From NCBI RefSeq assembly GCF_014203545.1, contig NZ_JACHJG010000002.1:310001-374000 (forward strand): a DNA stretch of 64,000 bases. Reading direction: 5' to 3'. The position numbers and the translations under genes were made by a program. Shown piece by piece: positions 41,451-53,917 of the stretch; positions within the stretch are counted from its first letter, which is position 1, and the number at the start of each line of letters is the position of its first letter. The notes below the pieces were generated by a model that saw nothing but the letters and a program-made list of their open reading frames with translations, had not been told where the DNA came from and searched no databases. Source of the stretch: Streptomyces netropsis. Lineage in GTDB: Bacteria > Actinomycetota > Actinomycetes > Streptomycetales > Streptomycetaceae.

Positions 41451-44084
41451 TCAGCGGTCCAGCATCGCCGCGATCACCGAGCGCCAGTCCTCACCCGGCC
41501 GTTCGACCAGTTCCTCCGCGAGCGCCTCCGCGCGGTAGCGGTGGCGGTGGAGCAGGGGCGCGGAGGCCGTCGCGGCCGCCGGGCGGATCCCGCCGGAGCT
41601 CCCCAGCAGCCGGTTCAGCTCGGTCGCGAACTCCTCCCAGCCGACATGGCCGCCGATGGCGTTCACCATGCCGTGCGCGGGCCGCTCGGCGCAGGTCACC
41701 AAGGCACGCGCCAGGGCGGCCGCGTGCACCCAAGGGGCCCCGGACCAGGGGGCGCCGGACGCCGGGACGGCCCCCGCCGCCGGCAGCACGACCGGTTCCC
41801 CGGACCGGGCCGCCTGGAACAGCGCCCCCGTCGCGCCCCACCTCAGCTGGTCGCGCAACCGGGGGTGCGGCCCCCACACCAGCGGCGCGCGCACCGCGGT
41901 CGCCCCGCCCCGACCCTCGGTGCCCGCCGCCTCCCACAGCATCCGCTCGCAGTCGAGCTTGGCCCGCCCGTACGGGGTGAGCGGTTCGGCGGACGGCGTG
42001 TCCTCGGTGACGTCCACCACCGGCGGCCTGCCGTACGCGTCCACGCTGCTGACGAAGACGAACGAACCCTGACGCCAGCCGTCCAGCAGCGCCCGCATCG
42101 CCGCGACGTCCACCTCGGGCGAGGTGAACGTGCACGCGGAGTGGATCACCGCGTCCACGCCGGCGACCGCGTCCCGCAGGCTCCCGGGGTCCGCGAGATC
42201 GCCCTCGGCCACCTCGATCCCGTCGCCCGCCACCAGGTGCGCCGACTCGGGCCGCACCAGCGCGCGAACCGGCCGCCCCCGGGCCGCCAACTCCCGTAGG
42301 ACGAAGGCCCCGACCCCACCGGTGCCGCCCGTGACCAGGACCGTTCCGGCCTTGGTGGGCCCCCGGCGAGCGCCGCCGGAGCCGGCCGCGGCCGTGAGCT
42401 TCCGCTGCTCCGCCCGCTCGTCCAGCAGCGCGGCGAGCGCGCGCGGGGTGCGGTGCTCCAGGACGTCCAGTCCCGTCAGTGGCAGGCGGAGCCGCTCACG
42501 CAGCCGCTCCGCGACGCGGACGGCGAGCAGGGAGTGCCCGCCCAGGAAGAAGAAGTCGCCGTCGGGGCCGGGGTCGTCGCCCAACAGCTCGCCGAACACC
42601 GCCGTCACGGCCTCGCCCCGCGCGCCGAGCGGCGCGGCGGGAAGCCCGTCCACCGGACGGTCCACGCAGTCGGCCGTCCCGCGCGACAGCGGCCGCCCGG
42701 GATCCGACGCCACCTCCGTGAGGAGCGCGGCGAAGGCGTCCAGCAGCCCCTGCGCGGTCGCCTCGTCGAGCCGCCCCCGGTCGTACTGCACCAGGGCGCG
42801 CGGCCCGGTGCGGTCCGTGGCCTCCGCGACGTAGAAGCCGAGGCCGAACTTGGCCGTCCCCAGGTCGATGTCGACGGGCTCGCACTCCGTTCCGGCGAGC
42901 CGCAGCCCCGACGGCTTCGGCAGGACGTCGGCGGTCACGCCGACCAGCGGATTGCCGTCGCCGTCGCGGGCCGCCGCGCCGAGCCGGCCTGTGACCAGGT
43001 CGAAGGGGACGTGGCGGTGGCCCTGCGCTTCGAGCAGGTCGTCCCGTACCCGCGACAACAGCTCCCCGAAGTCCCGCGCGCCGGACAGGTCCGTGCGGAT
43101 CGCGAGGGTGTTGACGCACAGGCCGACGAGATCGCGCCACCCGGCCCGGTCGCGGTGGCTGCTCGCGCACCCGATGACGAGGTCCTCGCCGCCGGTCGTC
43201 TCCAGCAGCGTCGCGAACGCACCCGCGAGCACCACCGTGAACAGCGTCGACCTGTGGTCCCGGCCCACCGCGCGCAGTCCTTCGAGGGTCTGCGCCGTCA
43301 GGGGCGTGGTGAGGACGTGGCCCTCGCCGCGGCTGCCCGCGGGTGCCGCGACCCGGGGCAGGGGCACGGGCCGGGCGCCCGCGAGCCGCTCGGCCCAGTA
43401 CGTCAGGCCGGTGTCGAGCGTCGCGGCTCCCTCCGCGCGTTCCCGGCGGGCGAAGTCGGCGTACTGCGGCGCGCCGGCGTCCGTCTCCCCGCCGGGGCCC
43501 TGCCCGTCACGGCCCTCCACGGCCGCCCGGTACCGGGCGTCGAGTTCGCGGGTGATCACATCGAGCGAGCCGCCGTCCACCGCGATGTGATGGAACGTCA
43601 GCAAGACCGTGTGGTCCTCGGGCGCGTGCCGCACACAGAGCACGCGCGGCAGCGGCCCGGCGCCCAGATCGAACGGGCGCGCCGCCTCGACGGACAGCTC
43701 ACCCTCGCCACCGCCCGTGGCGTCCACGACCCGTACCGGCACCGGCCCGGCCGTCATCACCTCCTGGTAGGGCTCGCCGTCGTCGTGTGCGTACCGCGTG
43801 CGCAGCACCTCGTGGCGGCGCACCAGCCCGGTGACGGCCTCGGCCAGGGCGTCCAGGTCGAGGGGCCCGCGCACCCGGGTCGCGAACGGCACGTTGTACA
43901 GGGCGCCGCCCTGGCCGAGCCGGTCCATCAGCCACATCCGGTGCTGGGCGTGCGAGAGCGGCGCGGGTCCCGCGGCGGGCGAGGCCGTCGGGGTCGCCCG
44001 GCCCGTGGCGGCGGCGGTCCGCTTGCGTTGGCGGGCGAGGCGGAGCAGCGCCTCCTGGCGTGCGGCGTCGGGGACGGTGGTCAT
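41451..44084 (-). CDS. NRPS: condensation - carrier - SDR (epimerase/reductase-like)
   Basis: 877 aa. C domain about 35-470 with intact LTFHHIAVDGGS (HHxxxDG) and RHVPFDLVTGRL. Carrier domain about 515-585 with DFFFLGGHSLLAVRV (phosphopantetheine Ser). The C-terminal about 280 residues are a Rossmann protein: VLVTGGTGGVGAFVLREL, VIHSACTFTSPEV, FVFVSSVDAYG and PYGRAKLDCE (Tyr-x3-Lys). This looks like an extended SDR, or a diverged thioester reductase, and would sit where release normally happens. There is no adenylation domain, so its carrier is loaded in trans. The ATG at 44084 overlaps the stop of the upstream A-PCP-A-PCP gene. Confidence 0.85.
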   Translation of the reverse strand: MTTVPDAARQEALLRLARQRKRTAAATGRATPTASPAAGPAPLSHAQHRMWLMDRLGQGGALYNVPFATRVRGPLDLDALAEAVTGLVRRHEVLRTRYAHDDGEPYQEVMTAGPVPVRVVDATGGGEGELSVEAARPFDLGAGPLPRVLCVRHAPEDHTVLLTFHHIAVDGGSLDVITRELDARYRAAVEGRDGQGPGGETDAGAPQYADFARRERAEGAATLDTGLTYWAERLAGARPVPLPRVAAPAGSRGEGHVLTTPLTAQTLEGLRAVGRDHRSTLFTVVLAGAFATLLETTGGEDLVIGCASSHRDRAGWRDLVGLCVNTLAIRTDLSGARDFGELLSRVRDDLLEAQGHRHVPFDLVTGRLGAAARDGDGNPLVGVTADVLPKPSGLRLAGTECEPVDIDLGTAKFGLGFYVAEATDRTGPRALVQYDRGRLDEATAQGLLDAFAALLTEVASDPGRPLSRGTADCVDRPVDGLPAAPLGARGEAVTAVFGELLGDDPGPDGDFFFLGGHSLLAVRVAERLRERLRLPLTGLDVLEHRTPRALAALLDERAEQRKLTAAAGSGGARRGPTKAGTVLVTGGTGGVGAFVLRELAARGRPVRALVRPESAHLVAGDGIEVAEGDLADPGSLRDAVAGVDAVIHSACTFTSPEVDVAAMRALLDGWRQGSFVFVSSVDAYGRPPVVDVTEDTPSAEPLTPYGRAKLDCERMLWEAAGTEGRGGATAVRAPLVWGPHPRLRDQLRWGATGALFQAARSGEPVVLPAAGAVPASGAPWSGAPWVHAAALARALVTCAERPAHGMVNAIGGHVGWEEFATELNRLLGSSGGIRPAAATASAPLLHRHRYRAEALAEELVERPGEDWRSVIAAMLDR

Positions 44085-47000
44085 CGGCCCTCCTCCCCAT
44101 CGGCGTCGACGTCCGCTCCGAAACGGCCGAGGAGCGCTTCCTCGATCAGCGCGGCCTGTCCGGTCACCGTGGGCGCCGCGAAGAACTCGGCGAGCGACAG
44201 CTCGACGCCGACGTCCTCCCGCAGGTCGTCCACGATGCCGAGCGCCATCAGGGAGTGGCCGCCGAGGTCGAAGAAGTCGGCGTCCGGGGTGTCGACCGAG
44301 CGGTCCAGCGCCCGGGCCCACGCCTCGGCCACGGCCTGCTGGATCGGGGACAGCGCCTGCCGCGCGTCCGGGGCCTCCCCGGACCCGGCGGGCTGCGGAA
44401 GGCCGGGCACCGGCTGTTCGGCCAGCGCGCGGCGGTCGACCTTGCCGTTGGCGGCCAGCGGCAGATCGTCCACCACGGACCAGCCGTTGGGCAGCAGGTG
44501 CGCGGGCAGCCGCTCGGCCAGATGGGCGCGGAGCGCGGCGACCGTGAGGTGTCCGCCGTCGACGGGCACGACGAAGGCGACGAGCCGCGCGTCCTCCGGC
44601 GTGGGCCGCAGCACGGTGACGGCCGCGTCCGCGACCCGCGGGTGGGTCCGCAGCGCGTGCTCGATCTCGCCGGGCTCGATCCGGAAGCCACGGATCTTGA
44701 ACTGGTCGTCGGTCCGGCCGTGGAAGTCCAGCACGCCGTCCGGGCGGGCCGACACGAGGTCACCGGTGCGGTAGATCCGTCCGGCGGTCGGGTGGTCGAC
44801 GAAGCGTTCCGCCGTGAGGTCGGGCTGCCCGAGATAGCCCCGGGCGAGCTGGGAGCCGCCCAGCCACAGCTCCCCGCGGGTGCCCGCGGGCACGGGGGCG
44901 CCGTGCTCGTCGAGGACGTGCGCCGTCGTCCCCGGGACCGGGCGGCCGATCGGCGGCGGGCCGTCGCAGTCGGCGTCCCGCACCCGGTGGGTGGTGGCGA
45001 AGGTCGTGGCCTCGGTCGGCCCGTACCCGTGGACCAGCTCCAGCCACGGGTGCGAACGCAGCACGCTCCGGGCGTGCCGGGCCGACATCGCCTCGCCGCC
45101 GACGAGCACGCCGCGCAGCACGTCGAAGACCGGCGACCGGCGGTCGGCCAGGTGGTGGAAGAACGCGGTGGTCAGCAGGGCGACGGTGACGCCCAGCCGC
45201 TCCACGTCCCGGGCCAGCCCCTCCAACGAGTGCCGGTCGGCGGTGGAGACGGCCACCGCCGCGCCGTTCGCCAGCGCGACCCAGACCTCGAACGGGGACG
45301 CGTCGAAGGTCTGCGCCGAGTGGAACAGCACCCGGTCCCGGGGGGTGACCGTCACGAAGTCCGGCGCGACGGTCAGTCCGGCCACCCCGCGGTGGGTGAT
45401 CGCCACGCCCTTGGGGCGGCCCGTCGAACCCGAGGTGTACATCACGTACGCCACGGCGTCGGGGTCGTACGGGTGGGGCGGGGCCGGGAGATCCCCGTCC
45501 GGCCACGGTGCACCCGTGTCGGCGATCCCGGCCGAGGACAGGGCCAGCGCCCGCCCCGCCGGTATGCCCGCGGCCTCCAGCAGGTCCTTCTCGCCCAGCG
45601 TCAGGGCGACCCCGGCATCGGCCAGCATCGCGTCCGTACGCGGCCGGGGATACGTGGGGTCGAGGGGCACGTAATGGCCGCCCGCCCACCAGACGGCGAG
45701 CTGGGCGACGACGACGCCCACCGAGTGCGGCATCAGCAGCCCGACCGGGGTGCCGGTCCGCACGCCCCGGGCGCGCAGCACACCGGCCAGCCGCCGGGCG
45801 GCTTCGGTCAACTCGCCGTACGTCAGCGTCAGATCGCCGTCCAGCACGGCGAGACCCCGCGGTGACGCCTCGGCATGGGCGGCCACCCTGCCGAGCACAC
45901 CGCCGTCGGCCGGGGCTTTCGAGGCGGCCGCCCGAGGCGCGGTCCGGGCGGCGACGGCCACCGGCGCCGGGACCGCCGGGGATGCCGACTGCCCGGGGGT
46001 GTCCGTCCGCTTGCCGTCCAGCAGCGCGGCCAGGGTGCGCAGATCGGGCTGCCGCAGCACCTCCGGTGCCCGCAGCCGCACGCCGCACTCCTCCTCCAGG
46101 GCGGCCAGCAGCCGCGCGGCGGCCAGGGAGTCGCCGCCGCTGCCGATGAAGTCGTCCTCCGGGCCGATGTCCGGCCGGTCGAGCAGCGTGCGGCACAGCC
46201 GCACCACCAACTCCTCCGAACCGCAAGGCGCGGTCTTCGTGGCGGGCGCGGTGCTCGGGGTGTGCGGGGGAGTCGTCTCCCGCGGCACCTCCCCGGCCAG
46301 CAGTGCGGCGCGGTCGACCTTGCCGTTGGCGTCGAGGGGGAAGGCGTCGACGTACCGGACCGCCGCCGGTACCGCCTGTTCGGGCAGCCAGCCGCGCACG
46401 GCCGTCAGCAGCTCCGCCCCGGCCGGTGCCGGCCCGCCCGGTACGAGCAGGACGTACGCGATCAGCCGTACCGCGCCGTCGACTCCGGTCGCCGCCGCGA
46501 CGACCGCCCGCCGGACCCGGGGGTCGTGCTCGAACGCGGCCTCGACCTCGGCCGGTTCGATGCGCGCCCCGCGCACCTTGACCTGGTCGTCCAGGCGGCC
46601 GAGGAACTCCAGCACGCCGTCGGCCCGCATCCGCACCCGGTCGCCGGTGCGGTAGACCCGCTCGGTCCCGGTCATCCCCGTCGGCGGTGCCACGAAGCGC
46701 CGGGCCGTCAGTTCCTCGTCCAGGTAGCCGATCGCCAGTCCGGTGCCGCCGATGAGCAGTTCACCGGGCTCGCCGCGGGGCACGAGGTGCCCGGAGGCGT
46801 CGGTGACACCGACGACGGTGCCGTCCAGCGGCAGCCCGATGGGCGGCGGCGCCCCGGCGTCCCCGTCGTCCGCGCCGGCGCCGTGCGCCGCGTCGCCCGT
46901 CGGGTTGAGGGCGTGCGCGGTGGCGACGACGGTGGCCTCCGCGGGGCCGTACACGTTGTCCACCAGGGCGGTGACGTCCGCGGCCGGCCGGTGGCGCATC

Positions 47001-47914
47001 CGGTCGCCGCCGACCGAGAGGAAGCGCAGCGCGGGAAGCCGCGGCCACGGCCGCTCGAACACGGTCTCCGCGAGCGGCGTCGGCAGGATCGCCACCGTCA
47101 CCGCCGCCCGCCGCCACCAGTCGGTGAGGGCCTGCGGGTCCCAGCGCACCTCGTCCGGGGCGACGCTCAGCGCGCCACCGGAGCACAGGGCGGCCCACAG
47201 CTCCAGGACGTGCGGGTCGAAGGAGACCCCCACCAGCAGACTGTGCCGGTCGCCCGGGCGGGCGCCGACGCGGTCGAGATACCAGCGCAGCCGGGCGGCC
47301 AGCGCGGCGCCGTCCACCGCGACCGCCTTGGGCGTCCCCGTCGACCCCGAGGTGAGCACGGCGTAGAAGGAGCCCGCGGGCGCGGCCGTCCCCGTCGCCC
47401 GGTCGCGCGGGGCGAACGCGGCGACGGCCTCCGTCGCGTTGGCGCCGGCGACGGGCAGGGGCAGCGGCAGCCGCTCACCGGCGGGGTACGCCGCGGGCAG
47501 CACCTCGGGCGCCCCGACGAGTGCGGTCACGCGGAGCCCGCCCGTCACGGCGGCGAGCCGCCGGTCGCCGGGGCGCGGCCCGAGGGGGAGGTAGACGGCG
47601 CCGAGCCGGGCGAGGGCGACGGCCGTCGCGGCCAGGGCCGCGGAGCGGTCCAGGCACACCCCGACCAGGTCGCCGGGGCGCACCCGGGGGCGCAGCGTGT
47701 CGGCGACCCGCTCGGCCAGGGCGTCCAGTTCGGCGTAGGTCCAGCTCAGCTCCCCGTCCTCGACGGCGGTCGCGGACGCCGCATGGCGGACCCAGTGCTC
47801 GAACCGGGCCAGGACGTCCCAGCCGTCCGCCGCGGTGGCCGGGCCGTGGGCGACGCTGAGCCGCGGTGCGCCGTCCGGTGCGTCCGGACGGGACGCGTTC
47901 ACTGCAGTGGTCAT
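44081..47914 (-). CDS. NRPS: adenylation - carrier - adenylation - carrier
   Basis: 1277 aa, with two A-PCP units and no condensation domain. A1 (about 30-540): VLTSGSTGTPKAV, VSFDPHVLELW, NVYGPAEATVV, YRTGDRV, NGKVDR. PCP1: DDFIGSGGDSLAAARL. A2 (about 690-1170): MYTSGSTGRPKGVAI, TFDASPFEVWVAL, HGYGPTEATTFAT, YRTGDLV. PCP2: DADFFDLGGHSLMALGI. Aligned by eye, the pocket residues are D-P-L-I-S-G-V-V-V for A1 (no match I know) and D-A-F-L-L-G-G-T-F for A2, close to valine-type DAFWIGGTF. Start ATG with GAGGA 3-4 nt upstream; the acyl-CoA dehydrogenase gene precedes it by 110 bp. Two A-PCP units in tandem without C is unusual. Confidence 0.88.
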   Translation of the reverse strand: MTTAVNASRPDAPDGAPRLSVAHGPATAADGWDVLARFEHWVRHAASATAVEDGELSWTYAELDALAERVADTLRPRVRPGDLVGVCLDRSAALAATAVALARLGAVYLPLGPRPGDRRLAAVTGGLRVTALVGAPEVLPAAYPAGERLPLPLPVAGANATEAVAAFAPRDRATGTAAPAGSFYAVLTSGSTGTPKAVAVDGAALAARLRWYLDRVGARPGDRHSLLVGVSFDPHVLELWAALCSGGALSVAPDEVRWDPQALTDWWRRAAVTVAILPTPLAETVFERPWPRLPALRFLSVGGDRMRHRPAADVTALVDNVYGPAEATVVATAHALNPTGDAAHGAGADDGDAGAPPPIGLPLDGTVVGVTDASGHLVPRGEPGELLIGGTGLAIGYLDEELTARRFVAPPTGMTGTERVYRTGDRVRMRADGVLEFLGRLDDQVKVRGARIEPAEVEAAFEHDPRVRRAVVAAATGVDGAVRLIAYVLLVPGGPAPAGAELLTAVRGWLPEQAVPAAVRYVDAFPLDANGKVDRAALLAGEVPRETTPPHTPSTAPATKTAPCGSEELVVRLCRTLLDRPDIGPEDDFIGSGGDSLAAARLLAALEEECGVRLRAPEVLRQPDLRTLAALLDGKRTDTPGQSASPAVPAPVAVAARTAPRAAASKAPADGGVLGRVAAHAEASPRGLAVLDGDLTLTYGELTEAARRLAGVLRARGVRTGTPVGLLMPHSVGVVVAQLAVWWAGGHYVPLDPTYPRPRTDAMLADAGVALTLGEKDLLEAAGIPAGRALALSSAGIADTGAPWPDGDLPAPPHPYDPDAVAYVMYTSGSTGRPKGVAITHRGVAGLTVAPDFVTVTPRDRVLFHSAQTFDASPFEVWVALANGAAVAVSTADRHSLEGLARDVERLGVTVALLTTAFFHHLADRRSPVFDVLRGVLVGGEAMSARHARSVLRSHPWLELVHGYGPTEATTFATTHRVRDADCDGPPPIGRPVPGTTAHVLDEHGAPVPAGTRGELWLGGSQLARGYLGQPDLTAERFVDHPTAGRIYRTGDLVSARPDGVLDFHGRTDDQFKIRGFRIEPGEIEHALRTHPRVADAAVTVLRPTPEDARLVAFVVPVDGGHLTVAALRAHLAERLPAHLLPNGWSVVDDLPLAANGKVDRRALAEQPVPGLPQPAGSGEAPDARQALSPIQQAVAEAWARALDRSVDTPDADFFDLGGHSLMALGIVDDLREDVGVELSLAEFFAAPTVTGQAALIEEALLGRFGADVDADGEEGR

Positions 47915-48024
47915 GATTCCTCTTGACGAAGTCGAATGGGTCGCGCGGGCCGCGAACAGGGCGCGGGGCGCGCGGGATACGGGAGGGGCGAGGGCGGCGC
48001 GGTGGCGCGCGGAGGGCCGGCGGC

Positions 48025-49193
48025 TCAGCCGAGGCCCATCGCCCGGGCGACGATCACCTTCTGGATCTCCGACGTCCCCTCGATGATCGTCATCATCCGG
48101 ACGTACCGGTACAGGAACTCCAGCGGATGGCCCCGGACCCAGCCCGTCGCGCCGTGCACCCGCAACGACCGGTCCACGACCCGGACGGCGGTCTCGGAGG
48201 CGGTCAGCTTGGCCAGCGCCGCGTTCTCCGGCGTCTCCACGCCCTCGTCCACCAGCCGCGCGCACGCCAGCGTCAGCAGCTTGGCCGCCTCGACCTCCGC
48301 GCGACTGCTCACCAGGTGCTCCTGCACGTGCTGGTACGCGCCGATGCGCTCCCCGAACGCCCGCCGCTCACGGGCGTACTCGACCCCCAGCCGCAGGGCG
48401 TACTCCGCGATGCCGTTGCACATGGCGGCCACCACGAGACGGCCCCGGGAGAGACTGTCGATGCCGTTGCCGAGGGCGGCGCCGATCCCGGCCTCGCCGC
48501 CGACGACGGCGTCGGCCGGCAGCCGCACCTCGTCCAGCACCAGCTCGTACAGCTGCTCGCCCGACATGCCGTCGTAGGCCTGCCCGATCCGCAGCCGCGG
48601 GTGGTCCATCTCCACGACGAACGCGGTCGGCCCCCCTTCCTTCGTGCCCGCACCGGCCTGGGCCACGACGATCGCGAAGTCCGCGTGCCCGGCGTTGCTC
48701 ACGAACGTCTTGCGGCCGGACAGCACCCACTCCCCGCTCTCCTCGCGGGTCGCGGTGCTGGTGAGGTGGAAGGCGTCCGACCCGGCGTTCGGCTCGGTCA
48801 GCGCCAGGCAGCGGGTCGCCTCGCCGCGCACCAGCGGCTTCAGATACCGCTCGACCTGCTGCTCGGTGCCCTGCCGCAGCAGCGGGCTCGGCCCGTCCGA
48901 ACCCGCCAGCGCGTACGGGGCGAGCGGGCAGCCGCTGCGCCCGGCGGCGTGGTGCAGCAGCACCACGGCGCTGAACGGCATGCCGGAACCGCCCAGTTCC
49001 TCGGGGTAGTCGCCCGCGTAGAAGCCGAGCTTCGCCGAGCGGCCGCGGACGTACGCCCGCAGGTCGGCGGGCGGCAGATCGCCGTCCTCCGGCAGCTCGG
49101 CCGCCAGCGGCACCAGCTCGCGGCGGACGAACGACTCGAAGGAGTCGACGAGTTCACGGTGCTCCGTCTCCAGGACGGACGAGGGGGCGGTGC

Positions 49194-49197
<4 letters not shown>
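48025..49197 (-). CDS. Acyl-CoA dehydrogenase, probably acting on a carrier-bound residue
   Basis: 390 aa FAD dehydrogenase. Parts in order: LALTEPNAGSDAFHLTSTAT (flavin/substrate contact), WVLSGRKTFVSNAGHADFAI, GIDSLSRGRLVVAAMCNGIA, RRAFGERIGAYQHVQEHL, and the C-terminal HGATGWVRGHPLEFLYRYVR with MTIIEGTSEIQKVIVAR. The usual catalytic Glu near IIEGTSE is present. It is embedded between two NRPS genes: its ATG overlaps the C-A-PCP stop and the next NRPS gene follows. By analogy with prolyl-PCP oxidases it may desaturate an aminoacyl-PCP, but the substrate is not shown by sequence. Confidence 0.88.
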
Positions 49198-52349
<3,152 letters not shown>

Positions 52350-52446
52350 GGTCAACCCTTCCGTGGGGTGGTTGGAGGGGCCCGGTGCCCGCGTCGGGTG
52401 GACGCTGGGCCGGGGGCAAGTGAGGGGAGCGGGCGGCCGGAGGGGC

Positions 52447-53754
52447 TCAGCCCACCGGTGCGTGCCCGAGGGTGTGGGCGCGCAGGGTGTCCAGCAGGGC
52501 GGCGAAGGCGTCCTCGGCGACGGGGTCCGGCACGACGCCCCGGTCCCATGCCATCCGGACGAGGAGGTCCGTGCCGTGGGAAACGGACACGGCGAACGGT
52601 GCCTGGACGGGCCGGCCGTCGATGTGCGTCTCGTGCCCGGTGGCGTCGCCCAGCCGCAGCGGGGGACGGCGGTGCAGGTCCTCCGAGGTGAGCAGCCCGT
52701 CGAGCCGCCCCGACCAGGGCACCCCGGCGGTCCGGGCCGCGTGCACCACCTCGTCGATCGGGGCGTCGGCGTGGTCGAGGTCGTCCCACCACGACACGGT
52801 CCGCTCGTCGAGGCCGCAGGCCGTGGCCGGGTGGACCACGGTGTTGAGGAAGCAGCCCAGGACGGGCTGCGCCGCGGCGGGCCTGCCGCCCCACGGATAG
52901 CCCAGGGCCGGGACCCGGTCCGGCCCGTACAGCGTGCGCGCGGCGGCGGCACAGGCGTCGAGCAGGACGGGGAAGGCGGTCCGGGCGCCGTCGGGCGCGC
53001 CGGGCAGCCGGTGCAGCACGGCGCCGGTGCCGGCCCGGCCCTCCCCGCCGCGCGGGGCCGGGGCGGGGCCGGCGGCCGGGCGGAGCGCGGCGAGCCGCCG
53101 GGCCCAGTAGGCGACGGACCGCTGCCCCGACGCCCGTGCCTCGGACTCGAGTTGCAGGTGCACGGCCTCGCGGTAGGCGGCCAGCTCGTCCGCCGCCCGG
53201 GTCCCGGGGACGTCCCCGGGACCGAGCCCGTCGCGGTAGGCGTCGGTGAGATCCCCCATGACCTTGCCGATGGACGCCTCGTCGCAGGCCGCGTGGTCCA
53301 TGACGACGGCGAGGACGTCACGGTCGCCCGCCGTGTCGGTGGCGAGGAACAGCCGCAGCGGCGGGCCCTCGGCCGCCCATGTGCCGAGCGCCCGGCGCAG
53401 CGCGTCGGCGGCGCTCTCGCCGGGGCGCGGCTCCACGCGGTCCACCCGGGCGTCGGGCTCCCCGAGCAGCTGCACCGGGACTCCGCGCAGCGTTTCGGGG
53501 CGGGCCCGCAGGGCGGGGTGCAGGGCGGCGAGGTGCCCGGCCGCCGCCCGCAGCCGGTCGGGGTCGACGGACCCGCGGGGGAAGGCGAAGAACAGCGGTA
53601 CGAGATCGGGCCGTCCGGCCGGGTCCATCCGCCGGGCGAGCAGGAACCGCCGCTGCGCACCGGTGACCGGGAGCGTCCCGGCGGCCCGCGCCGCGTCGTC
53701 GGCGATGTGCCGGTATCGGTCGAGGTACTGCGAGGTGATGCTGCTGGACTGCAC
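52447..53754 (-). CDS. Free-standing condensation-like protein with altered active site
   Basis: 435 aa. The overall layout is that of an NRPS condensation domain: LPVTGAQRRFLLARRMDP at the front, VLGCFLNTVVHPATA and SVAYWARRLAAL later. The catalytic HHxxxDG is changed: the sequence reads VVMDHAACDEASI, so the first His is Asp and Asp-Gly is Asp-Glu, while the key second His remains. It may be a non-elongating C domain, for example a partner or release enzyme, or simply inactive. The GTG at 53754 has GGGAGG 5 nt upstream. The NRPS C-A-PCP gene follows 97 bp later. Confidence 0.7.
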   Translation of the reverse strand: MQSSSITSQYLDRYRHIADDAARAAGTLPVTGAQRRFLLARRMDPAGRPDLVPLFFAFPRGSVDPDRLRAAAGHLAALHPALRARPETLRGVPVQLLGEPDARVDRVEPRPGESAADALRRALGTWAAEGPPLRLFLATDTAGDRDVLAVVMDHAACDEASIGKVMGDLTDAYRDGLGPGDVPGTRAADELAAYREAVHLQLESEARASGQRSVAYWARRLAALRPAAGPAPAPRGGEGRAGTGAVLHRLPGAPDGARTAFPVLLDACAAAARTLYGPDRVPALGYPWGGRPAAAQPVLGCFLNTVVHPATACGLDERTVSWWDDLDHADAPIDEVVHAARTAGVPWSGRLDGLLTSEDLHRRPPLRLGDATGHETHIDGRPVQAPFAVSVSHGTDLLVRMAWDRGVVPDPVAEDAFAALLDTLRAHTLGHAPVG

Positions 53755-53917
53755 GATGTCCTCCCGCACGCCCGGGGCGCGCTGACTCGTGAGACGAAGG
53801 GGGGGTGAGGGGGCACGTTCGACGGCCGCGCTGTCGGAGCGTCCGAGCGGTCCGCCACGGGTCCGCTGCGGGCCCGCTGCGAGGACGCTTCCGGGCGGCG
53901 GGTGGGGTGGTGGAGCC

